DNA of 64,000 bases from Flavobacterium seoulense (GTDB lineage: Bacteria > Bacteroidota > Bacteroidia > Flavobacteriales > Flavobacteriaceae). Location of the stretch: the NCBI RefSeq assembly GCF_000695795.1, contig NZ_JNCA01000011.1, forward strand, positions 124,001 through 188,000, in the 5' to 3' direction. The notes beneath the pieces were generated by a model. That model was not told the origin of the DNA. It made no database searches and saw only the letters and a list, made by a program, of their open reading frames with translations. Below, piece by piece: positions 1-8,800 of this stretch. Positions within the stretch are counted from its first letter, which is position 1. Every line of letters starts with the position of its first letter. Position numbers and translations under genes: made by a program.

Positions 1-1974
1 CCTTTAAACTCTATTTTGCTTTTAAGCCGATTATTAGCCGAAAATAATAGTAAAAGTATGAACGATGAGGAAATTGAATTTGCTCAGGTAATTCAAAGTT
101 CCGGAAATAGTTTGTTAGGTCTGATAGATGAAATTTTGGATTTATCTAAAATTGAAGCCGGAAAAATGGAATTGGAATATTTAGATGTTTCAACAAAGGA
201 AATTACAGATGGTTTATCGAATTTGTTTTCTCAGGTTGCTAAAGAGAAAAAAGTAAAGTTTGAAATAATTGCTAACGAAGCTCCATTGGTTATTAGAGCC
301 GATAAAATGAGATTAGAGCAAATTCTTAAAAATCTAATTTCTAATGCTATAAAATTTACAGATAATGGCGAAGTCACTTTAGAAATAAAAGTAAATACAG
401 ATGATGATAAAATAATTTGTTTTATTGTAAAAGATACAGGAATTGGAATACCATTAGATAAACAACCCTTAATTTTTGAAGCTTTTCAACAAGCCGATGG
501 ATCTACAAAACGTAAATATGGCGGAACAGGTTTAGGTTTATCTATCAGTAGGGAATTAGCAAAATTACTACATGGGGAAATTATATTAAATAGTGTAGAA
601 GGAGTAGGAAGTACATTTACACTTTGCTTACCAAAATTTGGTTCACAAATCAAGAAGGAAAGTGTTGAAGAATCAGTTGTTCCAGAGATAGTTATTCCAG
701 AGATTGAAGTGAAAAAAGCAATAAAAAAGAAATATATTTCTAGCTCAATTCCAGATGAAATTGAAGATGATAGAGACGCTATTTTACCAGGAGATAAAGT
801 AATTTTGATTGTTGAAGATGATAGTATTTTTGCTAAATCATTGTTGGCATTCAGTCGAAAAAGCGGTTATAAAGCAGTAATTGCTGTTCGCGGAGATTAT
901 GCATTTAATTTAGCTGTTTTGTATCAACCAGTGGGTATACTTTTAGATATTGAACTTCCGGTAAAAAGTGGTTGGGAAGTTTTAGAAGAATTAAAAAACA
1001 ATATTCAAACTAAGCACATTCCGGTTCATATTATGTCTTCGCATAAACTTAAACAGGAAAGTTTATTAAAAGGAGCTGTAGATTTTCTGGATAAGCCTTT
1101 AGATTTTGATAAAATTCCAGAAGTTTTTGTTAGAATCGAACAGATTATAAATAAAGATTCTCAAAAAGTTTTAATCATTGAGGATAATCCAAAACATGCC
1201 AAAGCATTAGCATTCTATTTGGAAAGCTATGATATTAATTCGGAAATTAAAAGTGAAGTTTCAGAAGGTTTAGTAGCATTAAATAAAGAAAGTGTAGATT
1301 GTGTAATTCTTGATATGGGAATTCCGGACAAACAAGCTTATGAAATTTTAGATGGTGTGAAAAAAAGTCCGGGATTAGAAAACATTCCTGTAATTGTATT
1401 TACCGGTAAAAGTTTGTCACTTCAGGAAGAGGTTAAAATTAAAAAATATGCCGATTCTATTATTGTAAAAACCGCTCATTCTTATCAAAGAGTATTAGAC
1501 GAAGTTTCGCTTTTTTTACATTTGATGGAAGAAAAAAGAGCTACAAAAACTGAAAAAGAGAATTATAAAAAATTAAGCCTGCTTAATAATGTTTTACATA
1601 ACAAAAAAGTATTAATTGTTGATGATGATGTACGTAACATTTATTCGTTAACAAAATCATTGGAAGCTTTTAAAATGAATGTGATTACAGCATTTGATGG
1701 CAATGAAGCTATTAAAATGTTAGCTGAAAATCCAGATACTGATATTGTTCTTTTAGATATGATGATGCCTAATATGGATGGCTATGAAACTGCCGAGAAA
1801 ATAAGAACTAATCCTAAATTTATAACATTACCTTTAATAGCAGTTACTGCAAAGGCAATGATGGGAGACAGGGAGAAATGTATAAAAGCAGGAGCTTCAG
1901 ATTATATTACTAAACCTGTAGATATAGATCAATTATTGTCTTTATTGCGAGTTTGGTTATATGATAAAGTTTAA
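1..1974 (+). CDS. Hybrid sensor histidine kinase with three receiver domains (5' partial)
   Basis: This is the C-terminal part of a hybrid histidine kinase. The frame is open at the left edge and the first codons read PLNSILLLSR, the end of an H-box, so the phospho-accepting His lies just outside the window. A HATPase_c domain follows, with N-box ISNAIKFTDNG, G1 box DTGIGIP and G2 box GGTGLGLSIS. A Lys/Glu-rich linker leads to three receivers at about nt 790-1140, 1155-1510 and 1605-1960, with acceptor Asp in LLDIELP, ILDMGIP and LLDMMMP. Genes for a lone receiver, CheR and CheB follow closely on the same strand, which suggests one multistep phosphorelay with methylation-type control. The input domain cannot be seen, so the signal is unknown. 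Confidence 0.93.
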   Translation, partial: PLNSILLLSRLLAENNSKSMNDEEIEFAQVIQSSGNSLLGLIDEILDLSKIEAGKMELEYLDVSTKEITDGLSNLFSQVAKEKKVKFEIIANEAPLVIRADKMRLEQILKNLISNAIKFTDNGEVTLEIKVNTDDDKIICFIVKDTGIGIPLDKQPLIFEAFQQADGSTKRKYGGTGLGLSISRELAKLLHGEIILNSVEGVGSTFTLCLPKFGSQIKKESVEESVVPEIVIPEIEVKKAIKKKYISSSIPDEIEDDRDAILPGDKVILIVEDDSIFAKSLLAFSRKSGYKAVIAVRGDYAFNLAVLYQPVGILLDIELPVKSGWEVLEELKNNIQTKHIPVHIMSSHKLKQESLLKGAVDFLDKPLDFDKIPEVFVRIEQIINKDSQKVLIIEDNPKHAKALAFYLESYDINSEIKSEVSEGLVALNKESVDCVILDMGIPDKQAYEILDGVKKSPGLENIPVIVFTGKSLSLQEEVKIKKYADSIIVKTAHSYQRVLDEVSLFLHLMEEKRATKTEKENYKKLSLLNNVLHNKKVLIVDDDVRNIYSLTKSLEAFKMNVITAFDGNEAIKMLAENPDTDIVLLDMMMPNMDGYETAEKIRTNPKFITLPLIAVTAKAMMGDREKCIKAGASDYITKPVDIDQLLSLLRVWLYDKV

Positions 1975-1991
1975 AAAATAGCATTTGAATT

Positions 1992-2357
1992 ATGAATAAG
2001 AAGAAAATTCTAATTATTGATGATGATCCTAGAAATATTTTTGCATTAGTACATACTTTGCGTTTCAAATCTTATGATTGTCTTTCTTGTTTAAGTGCTG
2101 AAGAAGCATTGAAAATATTGGAAACAAATGAAATTATAGATGCAATATTAATTGATATGATGATGCCTGAAATGGATGGTTATGAGGCTATTCCTTTGAT
2201 TAAAAGTATTCCATCACGTAAGTCAACTTTAATAATAGCGGTTACTGCGCAAGCTATGACAGGAGATAGAGAAAAATGTTTAAGTGCTGGCGCCGATGAT
2301 TACATATCGAAACCTATAGATGTAGATAAATTGCTTATTGCATTATCTAAAATTTGA
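1992..2357 (+). CDS. Single-domain response regulator (CheY-like receiver)
   Basis: A 121-residue protein that is one receiver domain and nothing else. It has the acidic pocket IDDDPRN near the N-terminus, the acceptor Asp in LIDMMMPEMDGYEA, Thr in AVTAQAM and Lys in ISKPIDV. It closely resembles the third receiver of the preceding kinase, with the same DDDxRNI start and MTGDREKC segment, so it probably arose by duplication of that domain. It begins 17 bp after the kinase and ends 8 bp before cheR. It likely acts as a phosphate shuttle or sink in the same relay; it has no output domain. Confidence 0.92.
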   Translation: MNKKKILIIDDDPRNIFALVHTLRFKSYDCLSCLSAEEALKILETNEIIDAILIDMMMPEMDGYEAIPLIKSIPSRKSTLIIAVTAQAMTGDREKCLSAGADDYISKPIDVDKLLIALSKI

Positions 2358-2365
2358 ATTGAATT

Positions 2366-3175
2366 ATGATTGAAGATATTGAATTAGAGGTTTTTATTAA
2401 TGATGTTTACGAATATTATGGTTTTGATTTTGGAAATTATTCCAGAGCTTCATTAAAAAGACGCGTTAATAGAATATATCAGCTGGATGGTTTGGTTAAT
2501 TTTTATGAGTTTCTATCAAAAGTAAAATACAATCCTGAATATTTTAAAAAAGTAATTGATGAAATTACTGTAAATGTGACCGAAATGTTTCGTGATCCTT
2601 CTTTTTATAAAGTGGTACGAAATGAAATTTTACCCTTATTAGCAACCAAGCCTTTCATTCGTTTATGGCATGCAGGCTGTTCTACAGGAGAAGAAGTATA
2701 TTCTATGGCCATTTTGTTGAAAGAAGCAGGTTTATTACATAAATCATTATTGTATGCTACAGATATTAATTCTCAGGTATTAGAAACGGCCAAAAAAGGA
2801 ATTTTTCCGTTGCGAATGATGAAAGAATATTCTATAAACTACAGAGATTCCGGTGGAGAAGAAGATTTTTCTAATTATTATATTGCTAATTATGGAAATG
2901 CAAAATTCAGCGAAGAATTAATTAGCAGAATGGTTTTTTCACAGCATAATTTAGTTTCTGATACTTCATTCAATGAATTTGATATGATTCTATGTCGAAA
3001 TGTTCTAATATATTTTGACAATGATTTACAAAAAAAAGCCATCCAATTGTTTGATGAAAGTTTATCTTTTTTTGGTTTTTTAGCCTTAGGTACAAAAGAA
3101 ACAATAAAATATTCCATACCCCAAAATAGATACAAACAAGTACAGAAAGAAAAAATATGGCGAAAAGTACAATGA
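2366..3175 (+). CDS. CheR-type protein-glutamate methyltransferase
   Basis: A 269-residue CheR-family, S-adenosylmethionine-dependent methyltransferase. The N-terminal helical domain (about 1-75) is followed by the Rossmann methyltransferase fold. Visible motifs are TEMFRDPSFY, the SAM-binding loop HAGCSTGEEVYSMA, the acidic YATDIN, and CRNVLIYF near the C-terminus. No methyl-accepting chemoreceptor is in the window, and Flavobacteria glide rather than use classical flagellar chemotaxis. Its target may therefore be the adjacent kinase or an unlinked receptor. Its end overlaps the start of the cheB-like gene, which indicates translational coupling. Confidence 0.93.
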   Translation: MIEDIELEVFINDVYEYYGFDFGNYSRASLKRRVNRIYQLDGLVNFYEFLSKVKYNPEYFKKVIDEITVNVTEMFRDPSFYKVVRNEILPLLATKPFIRLWHAGCSTGEEVYSMAILLKEAGLLHKSLLYATDINSQVLETAKKGIFPLRMMKEYSINYRDSGGEEDFSNYYIANYGNAKFSEELISRMVFSQHNLVSDTSFNEFDMILCRNVLIYFDNDLQKKAIQLFDESLSFFGFLALGTKETIKYSIPQNRYKQVQKEKIWRKVQ

Positions 3176-3744
3176 TTTCTAATTGTAAAATAATAATCAT
3201 AGGTGGTTCAGCCGGTAGTTTACAGGTTTTAATGGATATATTACCTTTAATTCCTAAGACAGATTCTTTTGCCATTGTTATTGTACTTCATCGCAGGGCT
3301 TCGGATGATTTAACATTAGAAGAGTTAATAAAAGTTAAGGCAAACATTCCGGTTAAAATAATAGAAGATAAAATATCCTTCAAACCTGGATATTTATATG
3401 TTGCGCCGGCTAATTATCATTTGTTATTTGAAAAAAATGGTACAATAGCTCTGGATACTTCAGGAAAAGTTAATTTTAGCCGGCCAAGTATTGATGTTTC
3501 ATTTGAATCGGTATCTGAAATTTATGGAAATACTGTCATTGGAATTTTATTATCAGGCTCTAATACTGATGGAACAGAAGGTTTAAAAGCAATTCAAAAA
3601 GCTGGTGGTTTGGTTATTGTCCAAGATCCTATATCGGCCGAAATGCCTTTTATGCCTAAAAATGCAATCCAAAATATAACCCCGGATTATGTTCTCAATC
3701 CACAGGAAATATTAGATTTTATACTTTTGATAAATAAGATTTAA
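3157..3744 (+). CDS. CheB-type methylesterase domain protein lacking a receiver
   Basis: A 195-residue protein consisting only of the CheB methylesterase/glutamine deamidase domain. The family catalytic triad is visible: Ser18 in GGSAGS, His45 in VLHRR and Asp138 in SGSNTDGTEG. Classical CheB is about 350 residues with an N-terminal receiver; here the receiver is missing, and the lone receiver two genes upstream could serve in trans. The ATG at 3157 overlaps cheR by 19 bp. A second in-frame ATG at 3172 forms an ATGA overlap with the cheR stop and is an equally plausible start. It is the last gene of this plus-strand cluster. Confidence 0.9.
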   Translation: MAKSTMISNCKIIIIGGSAGSLQVLMDILPLIPKTDSFAIVIVLHRRASDDLTLEELIKVKANIPVKIIEDKISFKPGYLYVAPANYHLLFEKNGTIALDTSGKVNFSRPSIDVSFESVSEIYGNTVIGILLSGSNTDGTEGLKAIQKAGGLVIVQDPISAEMPFMPKNAIQNITPDYVLNPQEILDFILLINKI

Positions 3745-3878
3745 TATTATGCTTTTTATAGTTTTACTTGTAACTGCGTAAAGTATTAAAAAGTATTAGT
3801 TGGTAATTATTGATATAGAAATTAATTAAATATTTATGAGATATAAACGAAGCATGAATTTGAATAAAACAACAAAAA

Positions 3879-4010
3879 TTAATTCATTTTATTTAAACTT
3901 TTAAATTGAATTGGTGCCATATTAAATAGTTTTGTAAAATGCTGTTGGTATTTAAAACCAAGTTCTGAGACTTTTGTGATAGTTCTGCTGTGGATGGTAG
4001 TTATACAGTA
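3879..4010 (-). pseudogene. C-terminal relic of an AraC-family regulator
   Basis: Reading the minus strand, an in-frame stretch ends at a stop at 3879-3881 and contains RTITKVSELGF, then KYQQHFTKLFNMAPIQFK. This is the second helix-turn-helix of an AraC-family regulator followed by its typical PxxF(K/R) C-terminal motif. No start codon, first HTH helix set or sensor domain is recognisable upstream; the frame soon runs into a terminator hairpin at 4042-4077. I read it as the remains of a deleted regulator gene. It is short, so the family assignment rests on this one motif. Confidence 0.6.
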
Positions 4011-4041
4011 CAGTAAGATATAGTAATATTGAGATTCCTTT

Positions 4042-4077
4042 AGAAAAGCCAATTTTATTTGTAAAATTGGTTTTTCT
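4042..4077. terminator. Bidirectional rho-independent-type hairpin
   Basis: Arms AGAAAAGCCAATTTTA (4042-4057) and TAAAATTGGTTTTTCT (4062-4077) pair with one mismatch around a four-base loop. The T-run in the right arm suits termination of plus-strand transcripts from the kinase-cheR-cheB cluster, although it lies about 300 bp past cheB. Confidence 0.6.
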
Positions 4078-4495
4078 GTTTATATCGAATTTTGTTTTTT
4101 AAACTGCAAACTATCTTAATTTACTTCGATTTATTGAGTCAGACAAATATTAGGTTTTTATTCCGGAACATTCATGAATAGCCTCGTTTCTAAAAGCAAA
4201 TATATTTCGATACCACAAGTTATAATTCATCAACTGAAAATATGAAATGATGAATTACTATTTATTGATTAGTCTAATATTATATTTTTAATTATCATCA
4301 GTAAATTTAAAAAATTGTCCGATGCAGTGTTTATTGTAGTGAAATTGATCTTGCAGTAAGCAAGACGTTGGTTTATTGTATATACGAACGGGTGGAAAGT
4401 ATATACTCCCTTACAACTCCATCTACAACCTGATTTACCCGTGTTCTCCGTTGAAACCTGCATCGGGACAATAAATACAAAATATTTTTCTGTTA

Positions 4496-5065
4496 TTATT
4501 CAGCGGCTGTAGTATTCACGAGGTTTAATGCCACATCGTTCAGTAAGCAATCAGCTTCTTTTTCTTCAGCCAGCGTTTGTGTTAGTAATTTTGCAGCATC
4601 ATTTTCGCCTAATGCTTTCGCAAAAGCGGCTAATGTACCATAAGTTGCTATTTCATAATGCTCTATTTTTTGTGAAGCAGCAATAATTCCGGCATCTCTT
4701 ACCGGTCCGGGTTCTGTACTTTCGAGAATGCTGTCACCTTCTTTTAGCAAACCGGCCATAGCTTCACATTTTTTTCCTTCCGGTTTTTCGCCCAAAAGCT
4801 CAAAAACTTTTTCTAATCGAGCTATCTGATTTTCAGTTTGAGAAAGATGTTCTAAAATGGTACTGCTAAGATTGGTCGAAGTAGCATTGGCAGCCATTTT
4901 AGGTAATGTGTTTACCAATGTATTTTCTGCCCAGTAAATATCTTTAAGGTTATCAATAAAAAGTTCTTTTAAGTTAGCTGCAGCATCTGCTGATGGAGGT
5001 ACAATATTGTTTTTGGTTTCTTTTGTCGCAACTTTATTTACAGTTGGTTTTTCTGAATTTTTCAT
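4496..5065 (-). CDS. YciF/YciE-like ferritin-fold protein (DUF892)
   Basis: A 189-residue cytoplasmic protein of the DUF892 family (YciE/YciF), a four-helix ferritin-like bundle linked to osmotic and oxidative stress. After a polar N-terminal tail of about 30 residues it reads LKELFIDNLKDIYWAENTLV and continues with Glu/His-rich helices (LEHLSQTENQIARLEKVFELLG, then SQKIEHYEIATYGTL and LAEEKEADCLL); the spaced Glu and His residues are the usual candidate metal ligands. It begins 18 bp after the catalase stop on the same strand, so the two are probably co-transcribed as a peroxide or stationary-phase defence pair. Iron storage itself has not been shown for the family. Confidence 0.9.
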   Translation of the reverse strand: MKNSEKPTVNKVATKETKNNIVPPSADAAANLKELFIDNLKDIYWAENTLVNTLPKMAANATSTNLSSTILEHLSQTENQIARLEKVFELLGEKPEGKKCEAMAGLLKEGDSILESTEPGPVRDAGIIAASQKIEHYEIATYGTLAAFAKALGENDAAKLLTQTLAEEKEADCLLNDVALNLVNTTAAE

Positions 5066-5083
5066 GTCTTTATTTTTTGAAAG

Positions 5084-7228
5084 TTATTTGTATAAGTTTG
5101 CTTCGCGTTCCCAAAAACGATGTTCTCCCATGGCTGTGGTGAAGTTTTTTGCAAAAGTTTCAGACGCCGCTTCTTTGCTTAACAAAATACCTTTATCGTC
5201 ATTACTAATTTTAAAAGCAAATGGCATCAGGTTTATTAATTCGATAGCATCGCCATCAGCAGCAATAAGTTTACAATGTTTGTAAGCATCGTTAATAAAT
5301 TCTATTGCATCATCATTTTTGGCTAATGCATCTACATCATGTCCGTGCGGAATATAAACAGCATCAAAAAGAACCGATGAAGCAGTAAGAAAACTAAAAT
5401 TGACTGCAATTGATTTGTCGTTATCAGTAGCAATTGCTCCTAAATGAGGCGCAACGACAACACCTTTTGCATCTTTCTGAAGAAGAGCATTTTTTATATT
5501 CATAACGGCAGCTTCAGAAACACCTTCGGCACAAATAATAGCTACTTTTCTGGAAGCAATTGTTGGCGAATTAGTTGGATTTTTGACCATCGAAAGCGCA
5601 TCAGAATTAGTAACAGAAGAATCAACCGTTTGAGGTTCATGTTTTCCTGAAATTTCATTTTCTGGTGAAACGCCTCTATTAATTGGTTTTTCAAGAATAG
5701 GAGGGACGATTGCTCCCAAACCCAGAGCTACTTTTTCGGCTAATTGTGCGTCTACCTGAGCCAAAAGTCCTAACATTCTAACTCTGATTGCTGTTGTTTC
5801 TACTTTTCCTAATTCAAAACGAAGTGCTTTAACAATATGACTTTTTTCGATATCGGTCTGGCTGTTGAAAAACAGTCTTGCCTGACCGAAATGATCTCTA
5901 AAACTTTCGCTTCTTTCTCTTACTTTGTGTGCATCGACACGTTCGTTAAAACTGGAAAAACCACCCTGACTCATTTGAGCCTGATACGGACAGCCGCCGC
6001 CAAGCGAATTCGGGTGATAACTTACACGTCCTTTATTAATTTCCTGACGCATGTGTCCGTCACGCTGATGATTATGAACAGGGGCAATACTTCGGTTAAT
6101 AGGAATTTCGTGAAAATTAGGACTGCCTAATCGGGAAAGCTGTGTATCTGTATAAGAGAATAATCTTCCTTGAAGCAAAGGATCATTACTAAAATCAATT
6201 CCCGGAACAATATGTCCCGGATGAAAAGCAATTTGTTCTGTTTCGGCAAAGAAATTATCCGGATTTTTATTCAAAACCATGCGTCCAATAATGGTTACCG
6301 GAACTAATTCTTCGGGAACAATTTTTGTTGGATCGAGTAAATCAAATTCGTATTTATGTTCGTCTTTTTCAGGAATAATCTGAATGCCTAATTCCCATTC
6401 CGGGAAATTTCCCATTTCGATAGCTTCCCATAAATCTTCACGATGAAAATCCGGATTTTTTCCTGATATTTTTTGGGCTTCGTCCCAAACTACAGCATGA
6501 GTTCCTAATTTTGGTTTCCAATGGAATTTTACAAAAGTAGATTCGCCAGCTTCATTAATCAGTCTAAAAGTATGTACTCCAAAACCTTCCATCATTCGAT
6601 AACTTCTTGGAATAGCGCGATCTGACATTACCCACATAATCATGTGCATGGATTCAGGCATTAGCGAAATAAAATCCCAAAAGGTATCATGAGCCGATGC
6701 TGCCTGAGGTATTTCGTTATGAGGTTCCGGTTTTACAGCATGAACAAGATCTGGAAATTTAGCTGCATCCTGAATAAAAAATACAGGAATATTATTAGCC
6801 ACTAAATCATAAATTCCTTCCTGAGTATAAAATTTAACAGCAAAACCGCGGGCATCTCTGGCTAAATCAGTCGATCCACGAGAACCAGCTACAGTTGAAA
6901 ATCGGGCAAAAACCGGTGTTTTTAATCCGGCTTCCTTTAAAAATCCGGCTTTGGTCAATTCAGGAATTGGGTTAGTAACTTCAAAAAAACCATGAGCGCC
7001 AGAACCACGTGCGTGTACAATTCTTTCCGGAATACGTTCGTGATCAAAATGGGTAATTTTTTCTCTTAAAATAAAATCTTCCAATAGGGAAGGACCTCTT
7101 TCTCCCGCTTTGAGCGAATTGTTATCATCGTTAATACGAACACCCTGATCAGTTGTCAGGAATTTGTTAGTTCCATCTGATTTGTTGATTGACAAATCAC
7201 GTTGTTTTTCGTCCTGTAAATTTTTCAT
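5084..7228 (-). CDS. katE: Large-subunit monofunctional catalase (HPII type)
   Basis: A 714-residue clade-2 haem catalase that converts hydrogen peroxide to water and oxygen. The N-terminal extension (about 1-40) precedes the catalase core. The distal haem His lies in RIVHARGSGAHG, the distal Asn region in FFIQDAAKFPDLVHA, and the proximal haem Tyr in RLFSYTDTQLSRLG. A C-terminal class I glutamine-amidotransferase-like flavodoxin domain (about 580-714, starting KVAIICAEGVSEAAV) distinguishes this large type from 500-residue catalases. The length agrees with E. coli KatE (about 750). It leads a two-gene unit with the YciF-like gene. Confidence 0.96.
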   Translation of the reverse strand: MKNLQDEKQRDLSINKSDGTNKFLTTDQGVRINDDNNSLKAGERGPSLLEDFILREKITHFDHERIPERIVHARGSGAHGFFEVTNPIPELTKAGFLKEAGLKTPVFARFSTVAGSRGSTDLARDARGFAVKFYTQEGIYDLVANNIPVFFIQDAAKFPDLVHAVKPEPHNEIPQAASAHDTFWDFISLMPESMHMIMWVMSDRAIPRSYRMMEGFGVHTFRLINEAGESTFVKFHWKPKLGTHAVVWDEAQKISGKNPDFHREDLWEAIEMGNFPEWELGIQIIPEKDEHKYEFDLLDPTKIVPEELVPVTIIGRMVLNKNPDNFFAETEQIAFHPGHIVPGIDFSNDPLLQGRLFSYTDTQLSRLGSPNFHEIPINRSIAPVHNHQRDGHMRQEINKGRVSYHPNSLGGGCPYQAQMSQGGFSSFNERVDAHKVRERSESFRDHFGQARLFFNSQTDIEKSHIVKALRFELGKVETTAIRVRMLGLLAQVDAQLAEKVALGLGAIVPPILEKPINRGVSPENEISGKHEPQTVDSSVTNSDALSMVKNPTNSPTIASRKVAIICAEGVSEAAVMNIKNALLQKDAKGVVVAPHLGAIATDNDKSIAVNFSFLTASSVLFDAVYIPHGHDVDALAKNDDAIEFINDAYKHCKLIAADGDAIELINLMPFAFKISNDDKGILLSKEAASETFAKNFTTAMGEHRFWEREANLYK

Positions 7229-7545
7229 TTAATAAAATTTTATTAGTTAAAGATGTTTTGAAGCCGGCAAAATTTATGGATGTATTTGTCACATTTTTAA
7301 ATGATTAAAAAATCATTTTTTGATTCGAACAAAACCAAATATAAATGATAAGTAAATTGGTTTTTTACAGAATTTTTTAGGATGATTATACAATTACCAT
7401 TGTAGTTTTTTAAGGAAAGTAATTTCTGATTCGTTATACGAATAAAGTATTTGGAAATTAAAATCGGAAAAATGAAATCCTAAATAGATTATTTCATTTA
7501 GGATTTCACTTTATAAAAACTATTGCCAGGGATCAAGTACTACTT
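7229..7545. other. 317-bp intergenic region with katE promoter region and terminator
   Basis: Upstream of katE (minus). It holds a minus-strand TATATTTG at 7336-7343, matching the Bacteroidota -7 element TAnnTTTG about 108 bp before the katE ATG. No good -33 TTTG stands at the usual distance. The right part holds the hairpin at 7474-7507 and the displaced dehydrogenase tail. Confidence 0.4.
7474..7507 (-). terminator. Terminator hairpin downstream of the zinc dehydrogenase
   Basis: GAAATCCTAAAT (7474-7485) and ATTTAGGATTTC (7496-7507) form a perfect 12-bp stem with a 10-base loop. It lies 12 bp beyond the displaced dehydrogenase tail stop, as expected for the terminator of the original full-length gene. 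Confidence 0.65.
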
Positions 7546-7555
7546 TTACACAGCC
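7520..7555 (-). pseudogene. Out-of-frame original C-terminus of the zinc dehydrogenase
   Basis: Just past the present stop codon, the minus strand reads GCVKVVLDPWQ and a stop (7520-7522) in another frame. This is the usual C-terminal end of glutathione-independent formaldehyde-dehydrogenase-like proteins (…CVKVVLDP…). It overlaps the last codons of the main frame, so an internal deletion joined the HIDKLLA region almost directly to the natural end, out of frame. Confidence 0.65.
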
Positions 7556-8583
7556 AACAGCTTATCAATATGCTTATGGGCCGGAGCCTGACCTCCTTTA
7601 AGAGTAATTCCTTTATCGAAAAACTGTCCCACAGGAAAATTATCATAATTGACAGGATAAACTCCCAGCACAGAAACGATTCCGCTTCGTCTTACGGCGC
7701 TCATACAGGCTTCGAGCACTTTAGTAGAGCCTTTTTCGAAATTTATAGTCGCTTTTACACGATCAGTAAAACTTCTGTCTGGTTCAAAACCCACGGCATC
7801 AATACATACATCTGCACCACGACCCTGAGTAAGAGACCGAATGTGCTCTACTACATCTTTAGCTCCATCTTCCCATAATATTGTAGTGCATCCCGTAGTA
7901 GCTTTGGCTTTATCCAGCCTGTATTGTAAAGTATCTACAACAATTACCTGACTCGCCCCACGAAGCCAGGCACTCTTAGCTGCCATTAACCCCACAGGTC
8001 CTGAACCAAATATAGCCACCGTTTCACCACCTTTAACTTCACCCCAGTCAACACCGGTATAACCTGTTGGGAAAATATCCGTTAAAAATAATACTTGCTC
8101 ATCTGTAAGATTATCAGGAACAACTCTTGGACCGTGGTTAGCATACGGTACTCGTACATATTGTGACTGACCTCCATCATAGCCGCCATATAAATCGGTG
8201 TAGCCAAAAAGTGCACCACCTTTTTCAGTTAGTATTCCACCTTCGGGACCATAATTTTCAGGATTACTATGTTCGCAATTTCCCGGAACGTCATGATTGC
8301 AGAAAAAACAATTTCCGCAGGCAATAGGAAAAGGTACAACCACACGGTCACCTCTTTTAAGATGGGTAACTGCCGATCCGGTTTCTTCAACAATTCCCAT
8401 AAATTCATGTCCCAGAACCATTGGTCTGGCCTGTGGTATTCCGCCCGAATAAATATGGAGATCAGATCCGCAAATAGCGGTAGAAGTTACTTTAAGAATA
8501 ATATCATCTTTCTCTTTTAATTTTGGGTCATCAACAGTATCATATTGTATCGATCCAGGTCCGTGTATCACAGCTGCTTTCAT
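7546..8583 (-). CDS. Zinc-dependent dehydrogenase, formaldehyde-dehydrogenase-like, C-terminally truncated
   Basis: A 345-residue medium-chain dehydrogenase/reductase of the glutathione-independent formaldehyde dehydrogenase-like group. The catalytic zinc site shows CGSDLH and GHEFMGIVEE; the structural zinc lobe has the cysteines of CGNCFFCNHDVPGNC; the NAD-binding Rossmann motif is GSGPVGLMAA. Family members are usually about 380-395 residues. This one stops after HKHIDKLLAV, and the missing family end is found out of frame immediately downstream, so about 40 residues were lost by deletion. The catalytic and cofactor domains are intact, but the last helices that pack on the catalytic domain are missing; activity is uncertain. 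It is divergent from the FAD/Rieske gene. Confidence 0.88.
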   Translation of the reverse strand: MKAAVIHGPGSIQYDTVDDPKLKEKDDIILKVTSTAICGSDLHIYSGGIPQARPMVLGHEFMGIVEETGSAVTHLKRGDRVVVPFPIACGNCFFCNHDVPGNCEHSNPENYGPEGGILTEKGGALFGYTDLYGGYDGGQSQYVRVPYANHGPRVVPDNLTDEQVLFLTDIFPTGYTGVDWGEVKGGETVAIFGSGPVGLMAAKSAWLRGASQVIVVDTLQYRLDKAKATTGCTTILWEDGAKDVVEHIRSLTQGRGADVCIDAVGFEPDRSFTDRVKATINFEKGSTKVLEACMSAVRRSGIVSVLGVYPVNYDNFPVGQFFDKGITLKGGQAPAHKHIDKLLAV

Positions 8584-8800
8584 AATAATAATTTTAAGAT
8601 TAATAAAATCTAATTAACTGCTATTAAGTAGCTTGTATTTATATGATTTTATCAAATTATTATAAAACTTAGCTGGTAATTATATAATATAATCAGCTTA
8701 CTGCTGTAAAAATAAAAAGATTACTAGTCTTAGTTTTGAGATAGAACTATAAATAGAAGCTATATAAATAGAAGCTATTTTACTTTAAAAAAATTAGTTT

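Larger units (their letters stand above)
3745..4495. other. 751-bp intergenic stretch with relic and terminator
   Basis: Between the cheB-like gene (plus) and the YciF-like gene (minus). It contains the AraC relic at 3879-4010 and a strong hairpin at 4042-4077. The rest (3745-3875 and about 4080-4495) shows no convincing coding signal. A 64-codon minus-strand frame at 4269-4463 has no recognisable family and no partner. Confidence 0.6.

Noticed and set aside
4269..4463. 64-codon minus-strand open frame
   Set aside because: No recognisable family, unusual composition (many Cys and Ile/Asn) and no operon partner; best seen as chance frame in an intergenic region.
5837..6130. Plus-strand frame within katE, and similar antisense frames in ligD, susC and the large lyases
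   Set aside because: All are shadows of well-supported genes on the other strand, with no signal peptides or domains of their own.
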